13,674 nucleotides of DNA from an uncultured Bacilli bacterium (GTDB lineage: Bacteria; Bacillota_I; Bacilli_A; RF39; UBA660). The translations under genes were made by a program, and so were the position numbers. The notes below the pieces were generated by a model. It saw nothing but the letters and a program-made list of their open reading frames with translations. It had not been told where the DNA came from and searched no databases. Shown here piece after piece: positions 5,739-13,196 of the stretch (position 1 is the first letter of the stretch; each line of letters opens with the position of its first letter). The stretch is from the NCBI GenBank assembly GCA_947624095.1, contig CANQIR010000014.1, forward strand, positions 1 through 13,674, written 5' to 3'.

Positions 5739-7322
5739 ATGAAAAGATTATTGATGATTTTATTTAGTTTATTAGGGGTATTTGGTTTATATTATTTTAT
5801 GTTGCCACCTTTAAATTTAAGGGCACCGGCATTTTGGACATTTTTAGTGGTATGTATTGTAGTAGTTATAGCGATAATTACAGGATTTAGTTATGGGTCA
5901 CGGATTATAGTAACTAAAAGAAATAATAAAATTCCGGATAAGAAGTATTTAGGGATTTTTATAGGAATTGCTTGTATTCCTTTATTAATTATCTTAGTTA
6001 ATATATTTAATACACCTTTATTTAGAGCGGATGCTTATTATAAGAGAATTGAAGTTACTGCTAGTGATTTTAATAAGGATGTTGATTTAGTTAATTTTGA
6101 TTCGTTAGCTTTATTAGATAAAGATTCTTCACAAAAACTGGGTGATAAAGTAATGGGTCAGATGACAGATTTAGTAAGTCAATTTGAAGTATCGGATTTA
6201 TATACGCAGATTAATTATCAAGATCAGATAGTAAGAGTTACGCCTTTAGAGTATGCTAATGTTATTAAATATTTTACAAATAGAAGTAAGGGAGTAGAAG
6301 GATATATTACAGTTAATTCAGTAACTGGGGAAGCTAATTTAGTAAGACTTGATAAGGGGATGAAATATGTTCCTTCAGGATTATTTTGGGAGAATTTAGC
6401 CAGAAAGTTAAGATTTAGTTATCCAACAACGATATTTGGAGAAGTTAATTTTGAAGTTGATGATGAAGGGAATCCTTATTGGATAGCGGAGACGATTAAA
6501 TATAGTGGAGTAGGACTTAAAAGGGAAGTTAGTGGGGTAGTTATTTTAAATCCGATAGATGGTACTAGTAAGAAATATAAATTAGAGGAAATACCTACTT
6601 GGGTAGATCATGTATATTCGGCTGATTTAATTATGGAGCAGTTGGATGACTGGGGAGCATATAAGAATGGATTTTTTAATGCTATATTTGGACAGAAGGA
6701 AGTAATGAGAACAACTGATGGTTATAACTATATGGCGATGAATGATGATGTTTATATGTATACAGGAATTACTTCAGTATCTAATGATGCTTCGAATATT
6801 GGGTTTATTTTAACTAATTTAAGGACAAAAGAAACACATTTTTATGATGTAGCGGGAGCGATAGAGACAGCAGCAATGGCTTCGGCAGAAGGTCAAGTAC
6901 AACAGATGAGTTATACTTCTACTTTTCCTTTATTAATTAATTTAAATAATAAACCAACTTATTTAGTAAGTTTAAAAGATAATGCTGGTTTAGTAAAGAT
7001 GTATGCTTTTATTGATTATACCGATTATCAGAAAGTAAAAGTAACGGATGCTTCTTTAGGTATTTTAGCAGCGGCGAATAATTATTTAGGCAGGGAAGTT
7101 AGTAGTAATGAAGATATTTTAGAAAAGGAAATTACGATAAGAGATATTACATCGGGAGTAATTAGTGGGAATACTTATTACTATATTAGAACTGATGATG
7201 AGGTATTTAAAGCAGCTTTAAAGATAAGGGAAGATTTATTACCATTCTTAGTAGTTGGGGATAAAATAACTATTGAGTATTATGATGGCGAAATAAAAGA
7301 AATCATTAAAATAACTAGTTAA
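5739..7322 (+). CDS. Membrane protein with large extracytoplasmic domain, unknown
   Basis: 527 residues. Three hydrophobic segments are visible at about 3-21, 32-52 and 71-90. The remaining 430 residues are soluble, rich in strands, and free of cysteine apart from those in the membrane part. Repeated aromatic stretches such as GVEGYITV, DEGNPYWIAETIKYSG and DGYNYMAMNDDVYMYTG suggest a beta-rich, possibly repeated fold. The last 70 residues (from about 455: REVSSNEDILEKEITI through VGDKITIEYYDGEI) look like a small separate beta barrel. I cannot assign a family or a catalytic motif. The number of membrane spans before the soluble part would place it outside the cell if the N-terminus is inside. 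It has its own promoter and SD and converges on the ATP-grasp gene across a shared terminator. Confidence 0.85.
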   Translation: MKRLLMILFSLLGVFGLYYFMLPPLNLRAPAFWTFLVVCIVVVIAIITGFSYGSRIIVTKRNNKIPDKKYLGIFIGIACIPLLIILVNIFNTPLFRADAYYKRIEVTASDFNKDVDLVNFDSLALLDKDSSQKLGDKVMGQMTDLVSQFEVSDLYTQINYQDQIVRVTPLEYANVIKYFTNRSKGVEGYITVNSVTGEANLVRLDKGMKYVPSGLFWENLARKLRFSYPTTIFGEVNFEVDDEGNPYWIAETIKYSGVGLKREVSGVVILNPIDGTSKKYKLEEIPTWVDHVYSADLIMEQLDDWGAYKNGFFNAIFGQKEVMRTTDGYNYMAMNDDVYMYTGITSVSNDASNIGFILTNLRTKETHFYDVAGAIETAAMASAEGQVQQMSYTSTFPLLINLNNKPTYLVSLKDNAGLVKMYAFIDYTDYQKVKVTDASLGILAAANNYLGREVSSNEDILEKEITIRDITSGVISGNTYYYIRTDDEVFKAALKIREDLLPFLVVGDKITIEYYDGEIKEIIKITS

Positions 7323-7349
7323 AAAAGAAGCGATTATTTCGTTTCTTTT
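7323..7349. terminator. Bidirectional terminator between convergent genes
   Basis: AAAAGAAGCGA (7323-7333) pairs with TCGTTTCTTTT (7339-7349), 11 bp with one G-T pair and a TTATT loop. Plus-strand transcripts get the T-run at 7346-7349, and minus-strand transcripts get a T-run from the A tract 7321-7326. It starts right after the plus-strand TAA and includes the last codons and stop of the minus-strand gene. Confidence 0.9.
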
Positions 7350-8329
7350 AGTTTACGGTAAACATCTTGCATAATATCTAGACGACCTCTTCGGCTAGCA
7401 ACTTGGACGATATCAAAGCCAGGTCGGCGGTTGCCTTCAATAATTACAGGACCTTTATCTGTTATAGCTACATCCCAACCAACTACTAAGATTTTATCTG
7501 ATTCTAAAGCAGCTTCTTTAACCATTTTTTTAACTTCATTAAAGTAAGGAATTTGGAAACCTTCTATTTTGGTATGCGTAGTTGGATGATATTCAAATGG
7601 TACTAAGTCTTTATTTAAAGCTGGTCTTAATAATTTACCGGTTTTTAGATCAATTTCACTAGCCATTCCGCCAGCGTGAAAATTATCAACACTATTAATT
7701 CCATTGCCGATACGTAAACAAGCCCAAAGGATTTCTGGTGTACCGTGGTTATTAAAAGTCATTATTCTAATGGTATTACAAGAAGTTGGACAAAGTTTAT
7801 TTAATTCTTTATTTTGTTTAACTACTTCTTCTAAGAAGATACGATTATTTATACATTCTTGATAATAAGTATCAATGTCTTGGATATCTTTTGTATTTAC
7901 TTTTAAAACATCAGTACCACCTAGACCGTCATAAGGTTTACTCATAAAGGTAGGGTGTTTTTGTAAAAAATTTTTAAATTCTTCTTTGGTACTTTTTTCG
8001 GGAACAATAAAATCTCTTTTAGTATATTTATGGAAGTCAGCGAGGAAGTCGGGTTTAATAGTATATCTTTTTTTATAAGCACTGGGAGAGACGGTTTCAT
8101 AAAATTTGTTTTGATCTTTAATACCAGCGTATTGTTTACGTTCATTATGTTTCTTTAAATAGAATTCATAATTTAAATAATCAGATAAACCTATACCATA
8201 ACGAATAATAGAATAATAAGTATCAAGTAAGAGGAAGGGATAAGATTTATTATTTTTCTTTGCAATAACTTTTAGTTTTTCTTTAAATCCTTTATAATTT
8301 GCACTAAAAATATAAGAATAGAATGCCAT
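7334..8329 (-). CDS. Sugar-transfer-associated ATP-grasp protein
   Basis: 331 residues. The second half has the hallmarks of the ATP-grasp group linked to polysaccharide loci: SKPYDGLGG with K131 (ATP-binding lysine and glycine-rich loop), IFLEEVV, LWACLRIGNG, DNFHAGGM (216-222), EGFQIPYFNEV, the metal-binding DVAITDKGPVIIEGN (D286, E298, N300) and RRPGFD. ATP-grasp enzymes join a carboxylate to an amine or thiol through an acyl phosphate. Members of this group are found with surface-glycan genes, but their exact substrate is mostly unknown. No membrane span is evident, so it is cytoplasmic. The minus-strand ATG at 8329 has GGTGAT a few bases upstream and an extended -10 only about 18 bases away, so the leader is very short. 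It diverges from the Cse60-like and flippase genes, and the flippase fits a glycan role. Confidence 0.88.
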   Translation of the reverse strand: MAFYSYIFSANYKGFKEKLKVIAKKNNKSYPFLLLDTYYSIIRYGIGLSDYLNYEFYLKKHNERKQYAGIKDQNKFYETVSPSAYKKRYTIKPDFLADFHKYTKRDFIVPEKSTKEEFKNFLQKHPTFMSKPYDGLGGTDVLKVNTKDIQDIDTYYQECINNRIFLEEVVKQNKELNKLCPTSCNTIRIMTFNNHGTPEILWACLRIGNGINSVDNFHAGGMASEIDLKTGKLLRPALNKDLVPFEYHPTTHTKIEGFQIPYFNEVKKMVKEAALESDKILVVGWDVAITDKGPVIIEGNRRPGFDIVQVASRRGRLDIMQDVYRKLKETK

Positions 8330-8346
8330 ATAATCACCATACTTTG

Positions 8347-8355
8347 ATTATATCA
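8347..8355 (-). promoter_or_regulatory. Extended -10 promoter of the ATP-grasp gene
   Basis: On the minus strand TGATATAAT covers 8355-8347, with no convincing -35. Transcription should start near 8340, leaving an untranslated leader of about 11 bases. It lies back to back with the plus-strand promoter elements at 8360-8387. Confidence 0.7.
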
Positions 8356-8359
8356 TTTT

Positions 8360-8387
8360 TCGACAAGATATGGGAAATTTTTATGTT
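8360..8387 (+). promoter_or_regulatory. Probable promoter of the Cse60-like gene
   Basis: TCGACA (8360-8365, 5 of 6 bases of the -35) and TATGTT (8382-8387, 4 of 6 of the -10) are 16 bases apart. The SD GGTGAGG (8399-8405) is close behind. A sporulation-type sigma factor promoter cannot be excluded. Confidence 0.45.
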
Positions 8388-8409
8388 ATTTTACTAATGG
8401 TGAGGTTTG

Positions 8410-8586
8410 ATGAAAGTAAAAGTATTTGATGAAAATCATGAAAAGGACTTAGAGAAAAGTGTGAATAGTTTTATTTGTGGGCATAATTATGATATAATTG
8501 ATATCAAGTTCAACGTTGCTGTAAGTATTTTTGGTGAAGAACAGGTTTTTTGTTTCTCAGCAATGGTGTTATATGAAGAAAAATGA
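8410..8586 (+). CDS. Cse60-like small protein (58 aa)
   Basis: A 58-codon gene. ATG 8410 is preceded by GGTGAGG (8399-8405) and TGA lies at 8584-8586. The protein begins MKVKVFDENHEKDLE, continues with an IIDIKFNVAVS strand, then EEQVFCFSAMVLYEE. A charged start, an amphipathic helix near 10-22 and two beta strands form a compact ferredoxin-like half. The pattern matches the small sporulation protein Cse60 family as I remember it, in which Bacillus members depend on a mother-cell sigma factor. Many relatives occur in bacteria not known to sporulate, so the name should not be taken as proof of sporulation. The flippase start lies 10 bases after its stop, so the two are probably coupled. Confidence 0.72.
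   Translation: MKVKVFDENHEKDLEKSVNSFICGHNYDIIDIKFNVAVSIFGEEQVFCFSAMVLYEEK
8490..8498 (+). promoter_or_regulatory. Possible internal promoter for the flippase inside the Cse60-like gene
   Basis: TGATATAAT (8490-8498) is identical to the extended -10 at 4887, 8355 (minus) and 11282. TTTATT (8470-8475) is a poor -35 at 17 bases. It would give a leader of about 90 bases before ATG 8597. Because it lies in coding sequence it may be chance. Confidence 0.35.
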
Positions 8587-8596
8587 GTGGTTGAAA

Positions 8597-10243
8597 ATGA
8601 AGAAAAGCTCTTTTGTCGAAGGGACAATAATTGCAACTTTAGCAATATTTATTGTGAAGATATTAGGAATGCTATATGTTATTCCTTTTTATGCAATGGT
8701 AAGTGTTAAAGCTAGTGCTTTGTATGCTTATGCTTATAATATTTATGTTATTTTCTTAGATATATCGACAGCGGGATTACCTATTGCAATAAGTAAATTA
8801 ATTAATGAGTATGAAACATTAGGAATGATGGAAGCTAAACAAAGAGCTTATAAGATTGGTAAATCAGTATTAATGTTTTTAGCAGTAGGAATATTTTTAA
8901 TATTAATGATATTTGCTAAACCAATTGCAACATTATTACTTGGGGATTTAAGTGGCGGCAATACGATAGAGGAAGTAGCTTTAGCTATTAGGTGTGTTTC
9001 TTTTGCAATATTAGTAGTACCTTTTTTAAGTGTTAGTAAAGGATATTTACAAGGGCATAAAATAATTAATGTATCTTCGATTAGTCAAATAATTGAACAA
9101 GTAGTAAGAATTTCAGTAATATTAATTGGTTGTTATGTAACTTTAAGAGTTTTTAAGGGTAGTGAAACTTTAGCTATTTGTATTGCGGTAACGGGGGCTT
9201 TCTTTGGGGCTTTATTAGCTTATTTATATGTTTTAAGAAAGATTCGGGAAAATAAGAAACAATTAGGAATTCAGGAATATAAAGAAAAAGATAATGTTAG
9301 TGATAAAGTAATTGTTAAAAAGATTATTTATTATGCGATACCATTTATTGTAATTAATACAATTTATAGTATTTATAATTTTATTGATATGGTATTAATT
9401 TTAAGAACGATGGATTATATAGGACTAGAGGCAGAGACAGTAGAGTTTGTTACTAGTTCAATTACGACGTGGGCGCCAAAGATTAATATGATTGTTTCTT
9501 CGATTGCAATGGGAATGACAGTTAGTTTAATACCGACGATTGTTAGTGCTTATACTTTAAAGAATTATCAAGAAGTTAATAATAAATTAAACCAAGCTTT
9601 ACAAATTATGATTATGGTTTCTCTACCAATGAGTGTAGGATTATCTTTACTTAGTAAATCGGTATGGAGTGTGTTCTATGGAGTTGGTAGTAGTTATGGG
9701 CCAATGATATTAGCTATTACCGTATTTGTAACTTTATTTGGTAATATTTATATGGTAACATCATCAACTTTACAATCATTAAATAAATTTAAATTAGTCT
9801 ATACATCAGCTATACTGGGATTTTTACTTAATGCAATACTTGATGTACCAATAATGCTTTTATTAAATAAATTAGGAATACCGGCATTTTTAGGAGCATC
9901 AATAGCTAGTGTGATTGGTTATTCAATAGCTTCTATGTATACGTTATTGAAACTTAGAAGTGAATATGGATTACATTATCGGAAAAGTATTAAATTAGTA
10001 TTTCAATTAGTAATACCAATAATGTTAATGATTATAAGTGTAGTAGTATTTAAGAAGATAGTGCCAGTTAATTATAATAGTAAATTTTCTTGTATAATTT
10101 ATATTGCAATTAATACTTTAGTTGGAGCAGCAGTATATATTGGAATATTAATGAAATGGGGAATTATTAAACAAGTACTAGGTAAAAATACTTATAATCG
10201 TTTATTAAAAAAACTTACTTTTGGTAAGTTTGGTAACGATTAA
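8597..10243 (+). CDS. SpoVB/MurJ-like polysaccharide flippase (MOP superfamily)
   Basis: 548 residues with about 14 hydrophobic segments across the whole length, the pattern of the lipid-linked oligosaccharide flippases (PST/SpoVB/MurJ branch of the MOP superfamily). The N-terminus SFVEGTIIATLAIFIVKILG, followed by YAYNIYVIFLDISTAGLPIAISKLI, is typical: helix 1, then the conserved GLP-A-S-K motif. Later come KGYLQG and a second half with TSSTLQSLNKF, so both pseudo-symmetric halves are present. It should move undecaprenyl-linked glycan or lipid II across the membrane. ATG 8597 is preferred because family members start with a few basic residues before SFV. In-frame ATG 8573 would overlap the upstream gene by 14 bases, and the SD is weak in both cases (GAGTGG at 8585-8590). 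Coupling to the Cse60-like gene is likely. No plus-strand terminator follows; the gene ends in a 4-base overlap with the convergent gene. Confidence 0.9.
   Translation: MKKSSFVEGTIIATLAIFIVKILGMLYVIPFYAMVSVKASALYAYAYNIYVIFLDISTAGLPIAISKLINEYETLGMMEAKQRAYKIGKSVLMFLAVGIFLILMIFAKPIATLLLGDLSGGNTIEEVALAIRCVSFAILVVPFLSVSKGYLQGHKIINVSSISQIIEQVVRISVILIGCYVTLRVFKGSETLAICIAVTGAFFGALLAYLYVLRKIRENKKQLGIQEYKEKDNVSDKVIVKKIIYYAIPFIVINTIYSIYNFIDMVLILRTMDYIGLEAETVEFVTSSITTWAPKINMIVSSIAMGMTVSLIPTIVSAYTLKNYQEVNNKLNQALQIMIMVSLPMSVGLSLLSKSVWSVFYGVGSSYGPMILAITVFVTLFGNIYMVTSSTLQSLNKFKLVYTSAILGFLLNAILDVPIMLLLNKLGIPAFLGASIASVIGYSIASMYTLLKLRSEYGLHYRKSIKLVFQLVIPIMLMIISVVVFKKIVPVNYNSKFSCIIYIAINTLVGAAVYIGILMKWGIIKQVLGKNTYNRLLKKLTFGKFGND
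10207..10231 (-). terminator. Terminator of the minus-strand coiled-coil gene, inside the flippase gene
   Basis: AAACTTAC (10211-10218) and GTAAGTTT (10224-10231) form a perfect 8-bp stem with a 5-base loop. On the minus strand the stem is followed directly by T from the A tract 10207-10210, as expected of an intrinsic terminator. On the plus strand there is no T-run. It lies in the last codons of the flippase gene and only 8 bases past the minus-strand stop. Confidence 0.8.
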
Positions 10244-10590
10244 ACCATATACATTTTAGATGAGTAATCATTATCGCTTAAATTGAGATTTAAGTTATTC
10301 TCTAATTTAGTAATCCGGGAATCTAAACGGTTTAATTGACGTTCAATTTTAGATAGATGGTTTTCTAAATCATCAAAATAATTATTAGAATTATTGATAT
10401 AACTGTTTTGATTATTGAGACTTGGATCTGGTCCAGCATAGAAACTTTGACTTGCTTGACTAGCTTGAATTTGTGGATTCATTTGATTATAGTATGGATT
10501 AATGAATGGTTGCTGGGTTGGAAAGTTGGGCATTACATTTTGACTAGACATACTAGCAGTTTGGAAAAATGTATTACGATCTTTTTTCAA
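10240..10590 (-). CDS. Asn/Gln/Ser-rich protein with trimer-type coiled coil, unknown
   Basis: 116 residues I cannot name. Residues 1-70 are low complexity and rich in Asn, Gln, Ser, Pro and Tyr, as in some coat or surface proteins. Residues 73-101 are four clean heptads (DLENHLS, KIERQLN, RLDSRIT, KLENNLN) with Leu/Ile at the core positions. RITKLE (92-97) fits the R-h-x-x-h-E motif that specifies three-stranded coiled coils. There is no signal peptide, membrane segment or cysteine. Minus-strand TTG 10590 is chosen because GGGAGG lies 7 bases upstream. It has its own -10 and terminator, so it is a single-gene unit. A spore-coat or structural role is possible because of composition and the nearby Cse60-like gene, but that is weak inference. 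Confidence 0.8.
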   Translation of the reverse strand: MKKDRNTFFQTASMSSQNVMPNFPTQQPFINPYYNQMNPQIQASQASQSFYAGPDPSLNNQNSYINNSNNYFDDLENHLSKIERQLNRLDSRITKLENNLNLNLSDNDYSSKMYMV

Positions 10591-10612
10591 ATTAATTCCT
10601 CCCTTTATTAAA

Positions 10613-10618
10613 ATTATA
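10613..10618 (-). promoter_or_regulatory. -10 element of the coiled-coil gene
   Basis: Exact TATAAT on the minus strand at 10618-10613, about 22 bases before TTG 10590. No TG extension and no good -35 at 16-18 bases, so it may need an activator or another sigma factor. Confidence 0.5.
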
Positions 10619-10645
10619 TGTTTGATTTTAGAAAGTAGTGATAAG

Positions 10646-11284
10646 ATGAGAATAAGAAATGTAAAAAATGCAAAAGAAATAATTGAAGATAGTAATTATA
10701 TAATAGATAATTATCGGGATTATAGGGGAAGATTTAAAGATGTTTTTCATAATAATAAGCCTATATATTTGGAAATAGGAATGGGTAAGGGAGATTTTTT
10801 AATTGGAATGGCTAAAAAATATCTGGATATTAATTTTATTGGAGTAGAAAAATATGATAGTATTGTAGCTAAAGCTTTATTAAAGTTAAAGGATTGTAAT
10901 ATACCTAATTTAAAAATAATAGTTATAGATGCTTTAGAACTTGATGAAGTATTTGATAAAGAAATAAGTAGATTATATTTAAATTTTTCTGATCCGTGGC
11001 CAAAGAAAAGACACGCTAAAAGAAGACTTACTTCACCAATATTTTTAAAGATTTATGAAAAGATATTTGCTAAGGAGATAGTTATTGAACAAAAGACAGA
11101 TAATATTCATTTATTGGAAAGTAGTATTATTAATTTTAGTGAAAATGGTTATATCATTAAAGAGATATCTTTAGATTGGGATAGTAATTTAAATGGTGGG
11201 GTGGAAACAGAGTATGAAAGAAAATTTAAGGAAATGGGAGTAGCCGTTAATTATTTGAGAGTAGAAAAAAAGATGAATAAATGA
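10646..11284 (+). CDS. trmB: tRNA (guanine-N7)-methyltransferase
   Basis: 212 residues, the normal size of TrmB, which puts N7-methylguanosine at position 46 of the tRNA variable loop using S-adenosylmethionine. Visible: the MRIRNVKNA start typical of the family; the SAM-binding YLEIGMGKGDF (41-51); the acidic residue E68 in GVEKY; the family signature LNFSDPWPKKRHAKRR (112-127) with D116; QKTDN (149-153) for the later TDxxxYF motif; and TEYERKF (188-194). ATG 10646 is chosen over an in-frame TTG at 10622 because MRIRN is where the family begins; its SD is weak (GTGAT). The promoter is unclear: TAAAAT at 10609-10614 is a poor candidate. Its TGA is part of the extended -10 of the next operon. 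Confidence 0.95.
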   Translation: MRIRNVKNAKEIIEDSNYIIDNYRDYRGRFKDVFHNNKPIYLEIGMGKGDFLIGMAKKYLDINFIGVEKYDSIVAKALLKLKDCNIPNLKIIVIDALELDEVFDKEISRLYLNFSDPWPKKRHAKRRLTSPIFLKIYEKIFAKEIVIEQKTDNIHLLESSIINFSENGYIIKEISLDWDSNLNGGVETEYERKFKEMGVAVNYLRVEKKMNK

Positions 11285-11290
11285 TATAAT
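11262..11290 (+). promoter_or_regulatory. Extended -10 promoter of the envelope operon, over the trmB stop
   Basis: TGATATAAT (11282-11290) uses the trmB stop TGA as its TGn extension. TAGAAA (11262-11267, 4 of 6) lies 17 bases upstream as -35. It is the likely start of the four-gene transcript ending at 13625. Confidence 0.8.
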
Positions 11291-11313
11291 GGTCTTTGAG
11301 AGTAGGAGATTTA

Positions 11314-11952
11314 ATGAAAAAAATAATTCTTGCTATTTGTTGTATATTCTTTTTAACTGGTTGTGATAATGTGAATAAGATGAATCTTGAGGAAATTATT
11401 ACAACGGGAATGAATAGAGAAATTGCAATGACTAATCAATCAAGAAAAGGATATAAGTATTATGTTCCAAGAGGAATGAAAGTTATTGATTATACTAATT
11501 ATAATGAAAGATTAAGTGATACTTTTTATACTTATTATTTATATATAGATGCGATTAGTTATTTAAATAGGGTTATTGATGAGTTTGAACCTAATGTTAA
11601 TGCATATTATTCAAAGGCAATAGATTATAAAGATAAGTTTGGATATATTGAAATAAAAAATATGGAATCCGATAAATATCTAGTTGAAATAATGTTTAAT
11701 TATGCTAAAATAGAGGTGATAGTAGAAGAGAAAGATATTAATTCAGTAGTTCTTAACTCTTTAACTATTTTATCTTCAATTACTTATAATGATACGATAT
11801 TAAATAATTTAGTAGGAGAGAATATTTTACAATTTAAAGAAACGGAGTTTAATATTTTTGAACCAAAGGATGATAGTAATTATTTACATTATCAAGAGAT
11901 TGATGAAAGTCAAAATGAAGATGTTATTTATGATGGGGATTTAATTAATTAG
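11314..11952 (+). CDS. Lipoprotein, unknown function
   Basis: 212 residues. The signal peptide MKKIILAICCIFF ends in the lipobox LTGC (14-17), so Cys17 should be lipid-modified and the protein held on the outer face of the membrane. The mature part mixes helix and strand (GYKYYVPRGMKVIDY, FGYIEIKNME, YLVEIMFNYAKIEVIVEE) and has an acidic C-terminus. I recognise no catalytic motif. ATG 11314 is preferred to TTG 11296: it has AGGAG (11304-11308) five bases upstream and gives a proper signal peptide. It is the first gene of the operon, 12 bases before the disordered protein gene; the three genes behind it also look like envelope components. Confidence 0.87.
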   Translation: MKKIILAICCIFFLTGCDNVNKMNLEEIITTGMNREIAMTNQSRKGYKYYVPRGMKVIDYTNYNERLSDTFYTYYLYIDAISYLNRVIDEFEPNVNAYYSKAIDYKDKFGYIEIKNMESDKYLVEIMFNYAKIEVIVEEKDINSVVLNSLTILSSITYNDTILNNLVGENILQFKETEFNIFEPKDDSNYLHYQEIDESQNEDVIYDGDLIN

Positions 11953-11964
11953 GAAGGTGATTTT

Positions 11965-12909
11965 ATGGGATTGTTTGATAAAATTAAAGATATTTTATTT
12001 GTTGATGATGATCCAGATATACCAGTTATAACGAAGAAGGAAGAAGTTAAAGAACCGGTTGTTAAAGAACAAGATAATATTCCGAGAAGAAGTATTAAAA
12101 GAGATGTTGATGTCCATAATGAAAGTATTTCAACTGAGGTTAAGAAGGAAGAAGAGAAAAAGACTTCACCTTTTATAGCTTTTGATGCAGAGGAATTTGA
12201 TAGAGTTAATCATCGGGGTGATACAGCAGCTGTTCAACAAAGAACTAGTCAAAGTGTTAGTAGAGTAAGACCGGATGATGTGGTAGTTAAGACAACAACG
12301 ACTAATATAAAGAAAGTAGAAAGTAAAGATTATAGTAGATATGAAATGACTAAGACGGTAGAGGAAAAGAAACCTTTTAGACCTTCACCAGTTATTTCAC
12401 CAGTTTATGGGATATTAGATAAGAATTATCGAAAAGAAGATGTAGTAACAAAACAAAAAACAGAGAATACTTTAATTAGGGATGTCGATAGTATTAGAAA
12501 GAAAGCTTTTGGGGAATTAGAAGATATCGAGATGCCAGAAATTAAAAAAGAACCGGAAAAATCACTTGATGAATTAATTGCTGATAAATTTGAAAAACCA
12601 ACACCTGAACAAAATGTTGAACTTGATGATGTAATTGTTAATAGTGTTAATGAAGAAGATATGGTTAATGATATAGAACCTATTATTACACATTATGATG
12701 ATAATGATGATAGTGATAATAATGAGGAAGAAGATTCTAGTAGTGATTATCAAGCAGTAAATGAACATACTTCTGCTTTAGAAATATTAGATGAGATTGA
12801 AAAAGAATTAAATAAACAAGATAAAACTGAAGAAAAGAAAGAAACATTAGAGGGAGATTTGTTTAATTTAATTGATTCAATGTATGATAATAGAAAGGAA
12901 GAAGAATAA
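11965..12909 (+). CDS. Long disordered acidic protein with amphipathic N-terminus, unknown
   Basis: 314 residues that are almost all charged or polar and look disordered. The N-terminus MGLFDKIKDILF is a likely amphipathic membrane-binding helix of the type that starts SepF and similar division proteins. Islands of order stand out: TSPFIAFDAEEFDRV (67-81), PFRPSPVISPVYGILDKNY (137-155), and two C-terminal helices, ALEILDEIEKEL (271-282) and EGDLFNLIDSMYDNR (296-310). Residues 244-260 are an Asp/Asn/Ser/Glu tract. This is the pattern of a scaffold that binds partners through short motifs. The SD is GGAAGGTGAT just before ATG 11965, and its TAA shares a base with the next ATG. A role in cell division or envelope assembly is inference; I do not know the family. 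Confidence 0.85.
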   Translation: MGLFDKIKDILFVDDDPDIPVITKKEEVKEPVVKEQDNIPRRSIKRDVDVHNESISTEVKKEEEKKTSPFIAFDAEEFDRVNHRGDTAAVQQRTSQSVSRVRPDDVVVKTTTTNIKKVESKDYSRYEMTKTVEEKKPFRPSPVISPVYGILDKNYRKEDVVTKQKTENTLIRDVDSIRKKAFGELEDIEMPEIKKEPEKSLDELIADKFEKPTPEQNVELDDVIVNSVNEEDMVNDIEPIITHYDDNDDSDNNEEEDSSSDYQAVNEHTSALEILDEIEKELNKQDKTEEKKETLEGDLFNLIDSMYDNRKEEE

Positions 12910-13196
12910 TGGTAGAATTTCTACAAGTATTTTTACCAATTATAATTTATATACTATTGATTATAATATTAATAGTAGGTATAATCTTGGGAATTAAATC
13001 TATTAGGACAATTAACAAAGTAGAAAAAGTAGTAGATGATGTTAATGATAAAGTTAAATCATTAGATGGTTTCTTTGGAATTATTGATTTTACTACGGAT
13101 AAGATTGTATCTATTACTGATAGAGTAGTAGATGGGGTAAGTAATATATTTGGTAAAATATTTAAGAAAAGAAAAATAGGAAAGGATGAAGAATAA
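12909..13196 (+). CDS. DUF948/YtxG-like small membrane protein
   Basis: 95 residues. One strong transmembrane helix at about 6-29 is followed by a helical region of heptad-like repeats (INKVEKVVDDVNDKVKSLDGFF) and a basic tail, FKKRK. This is the layout of DUF948/YtxG proteins, short membrane-anchored coiled coils often encoded beside YtxH. The ATG overlaps the previous stop by one base (TAATG) and the same junction joins it to the next gene, so the three products are made together, likely in fixed ratio. The molecular role is unknown; in Bacillus the ytxGH genes belong to general stress operons. Confidence 0.75.
   Translation: MVEFLQVFLPIIIYILLIIILIVGIILGIKSIRTINKVEKVVDDVNDKVKSLDGFFGIIDFTTDKIVSITDRVVDGVSNIFGKIFKKRKIGKDEE

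Noticed and set aside
8531..8596. Longer N-terminus for the flippase
   Set aside because: This part encodes the Cse60-like protein in another frame; family members start close to the SFV segment. ATG 8573 stays possible.
10408..10611. Plus-strand reading frame opposite the coiled-coil gene
   Set aside because: The minus-strand gene has an SD, heptads, a -10 and a terminator; the plus frame has none.
10622..10645. Longer N-terminus for TrmB
   Set aside because: The family begins at MRxRN; the TTG at 10622 has no SD and lies close to the divergent -10.
12574..12768. Minus-strand Ile-rich reading frame
   Set aside because: The antisense image of Asp/Asn codons (GAT, AAT read as ATC, ATT) in the disordered protein gene.
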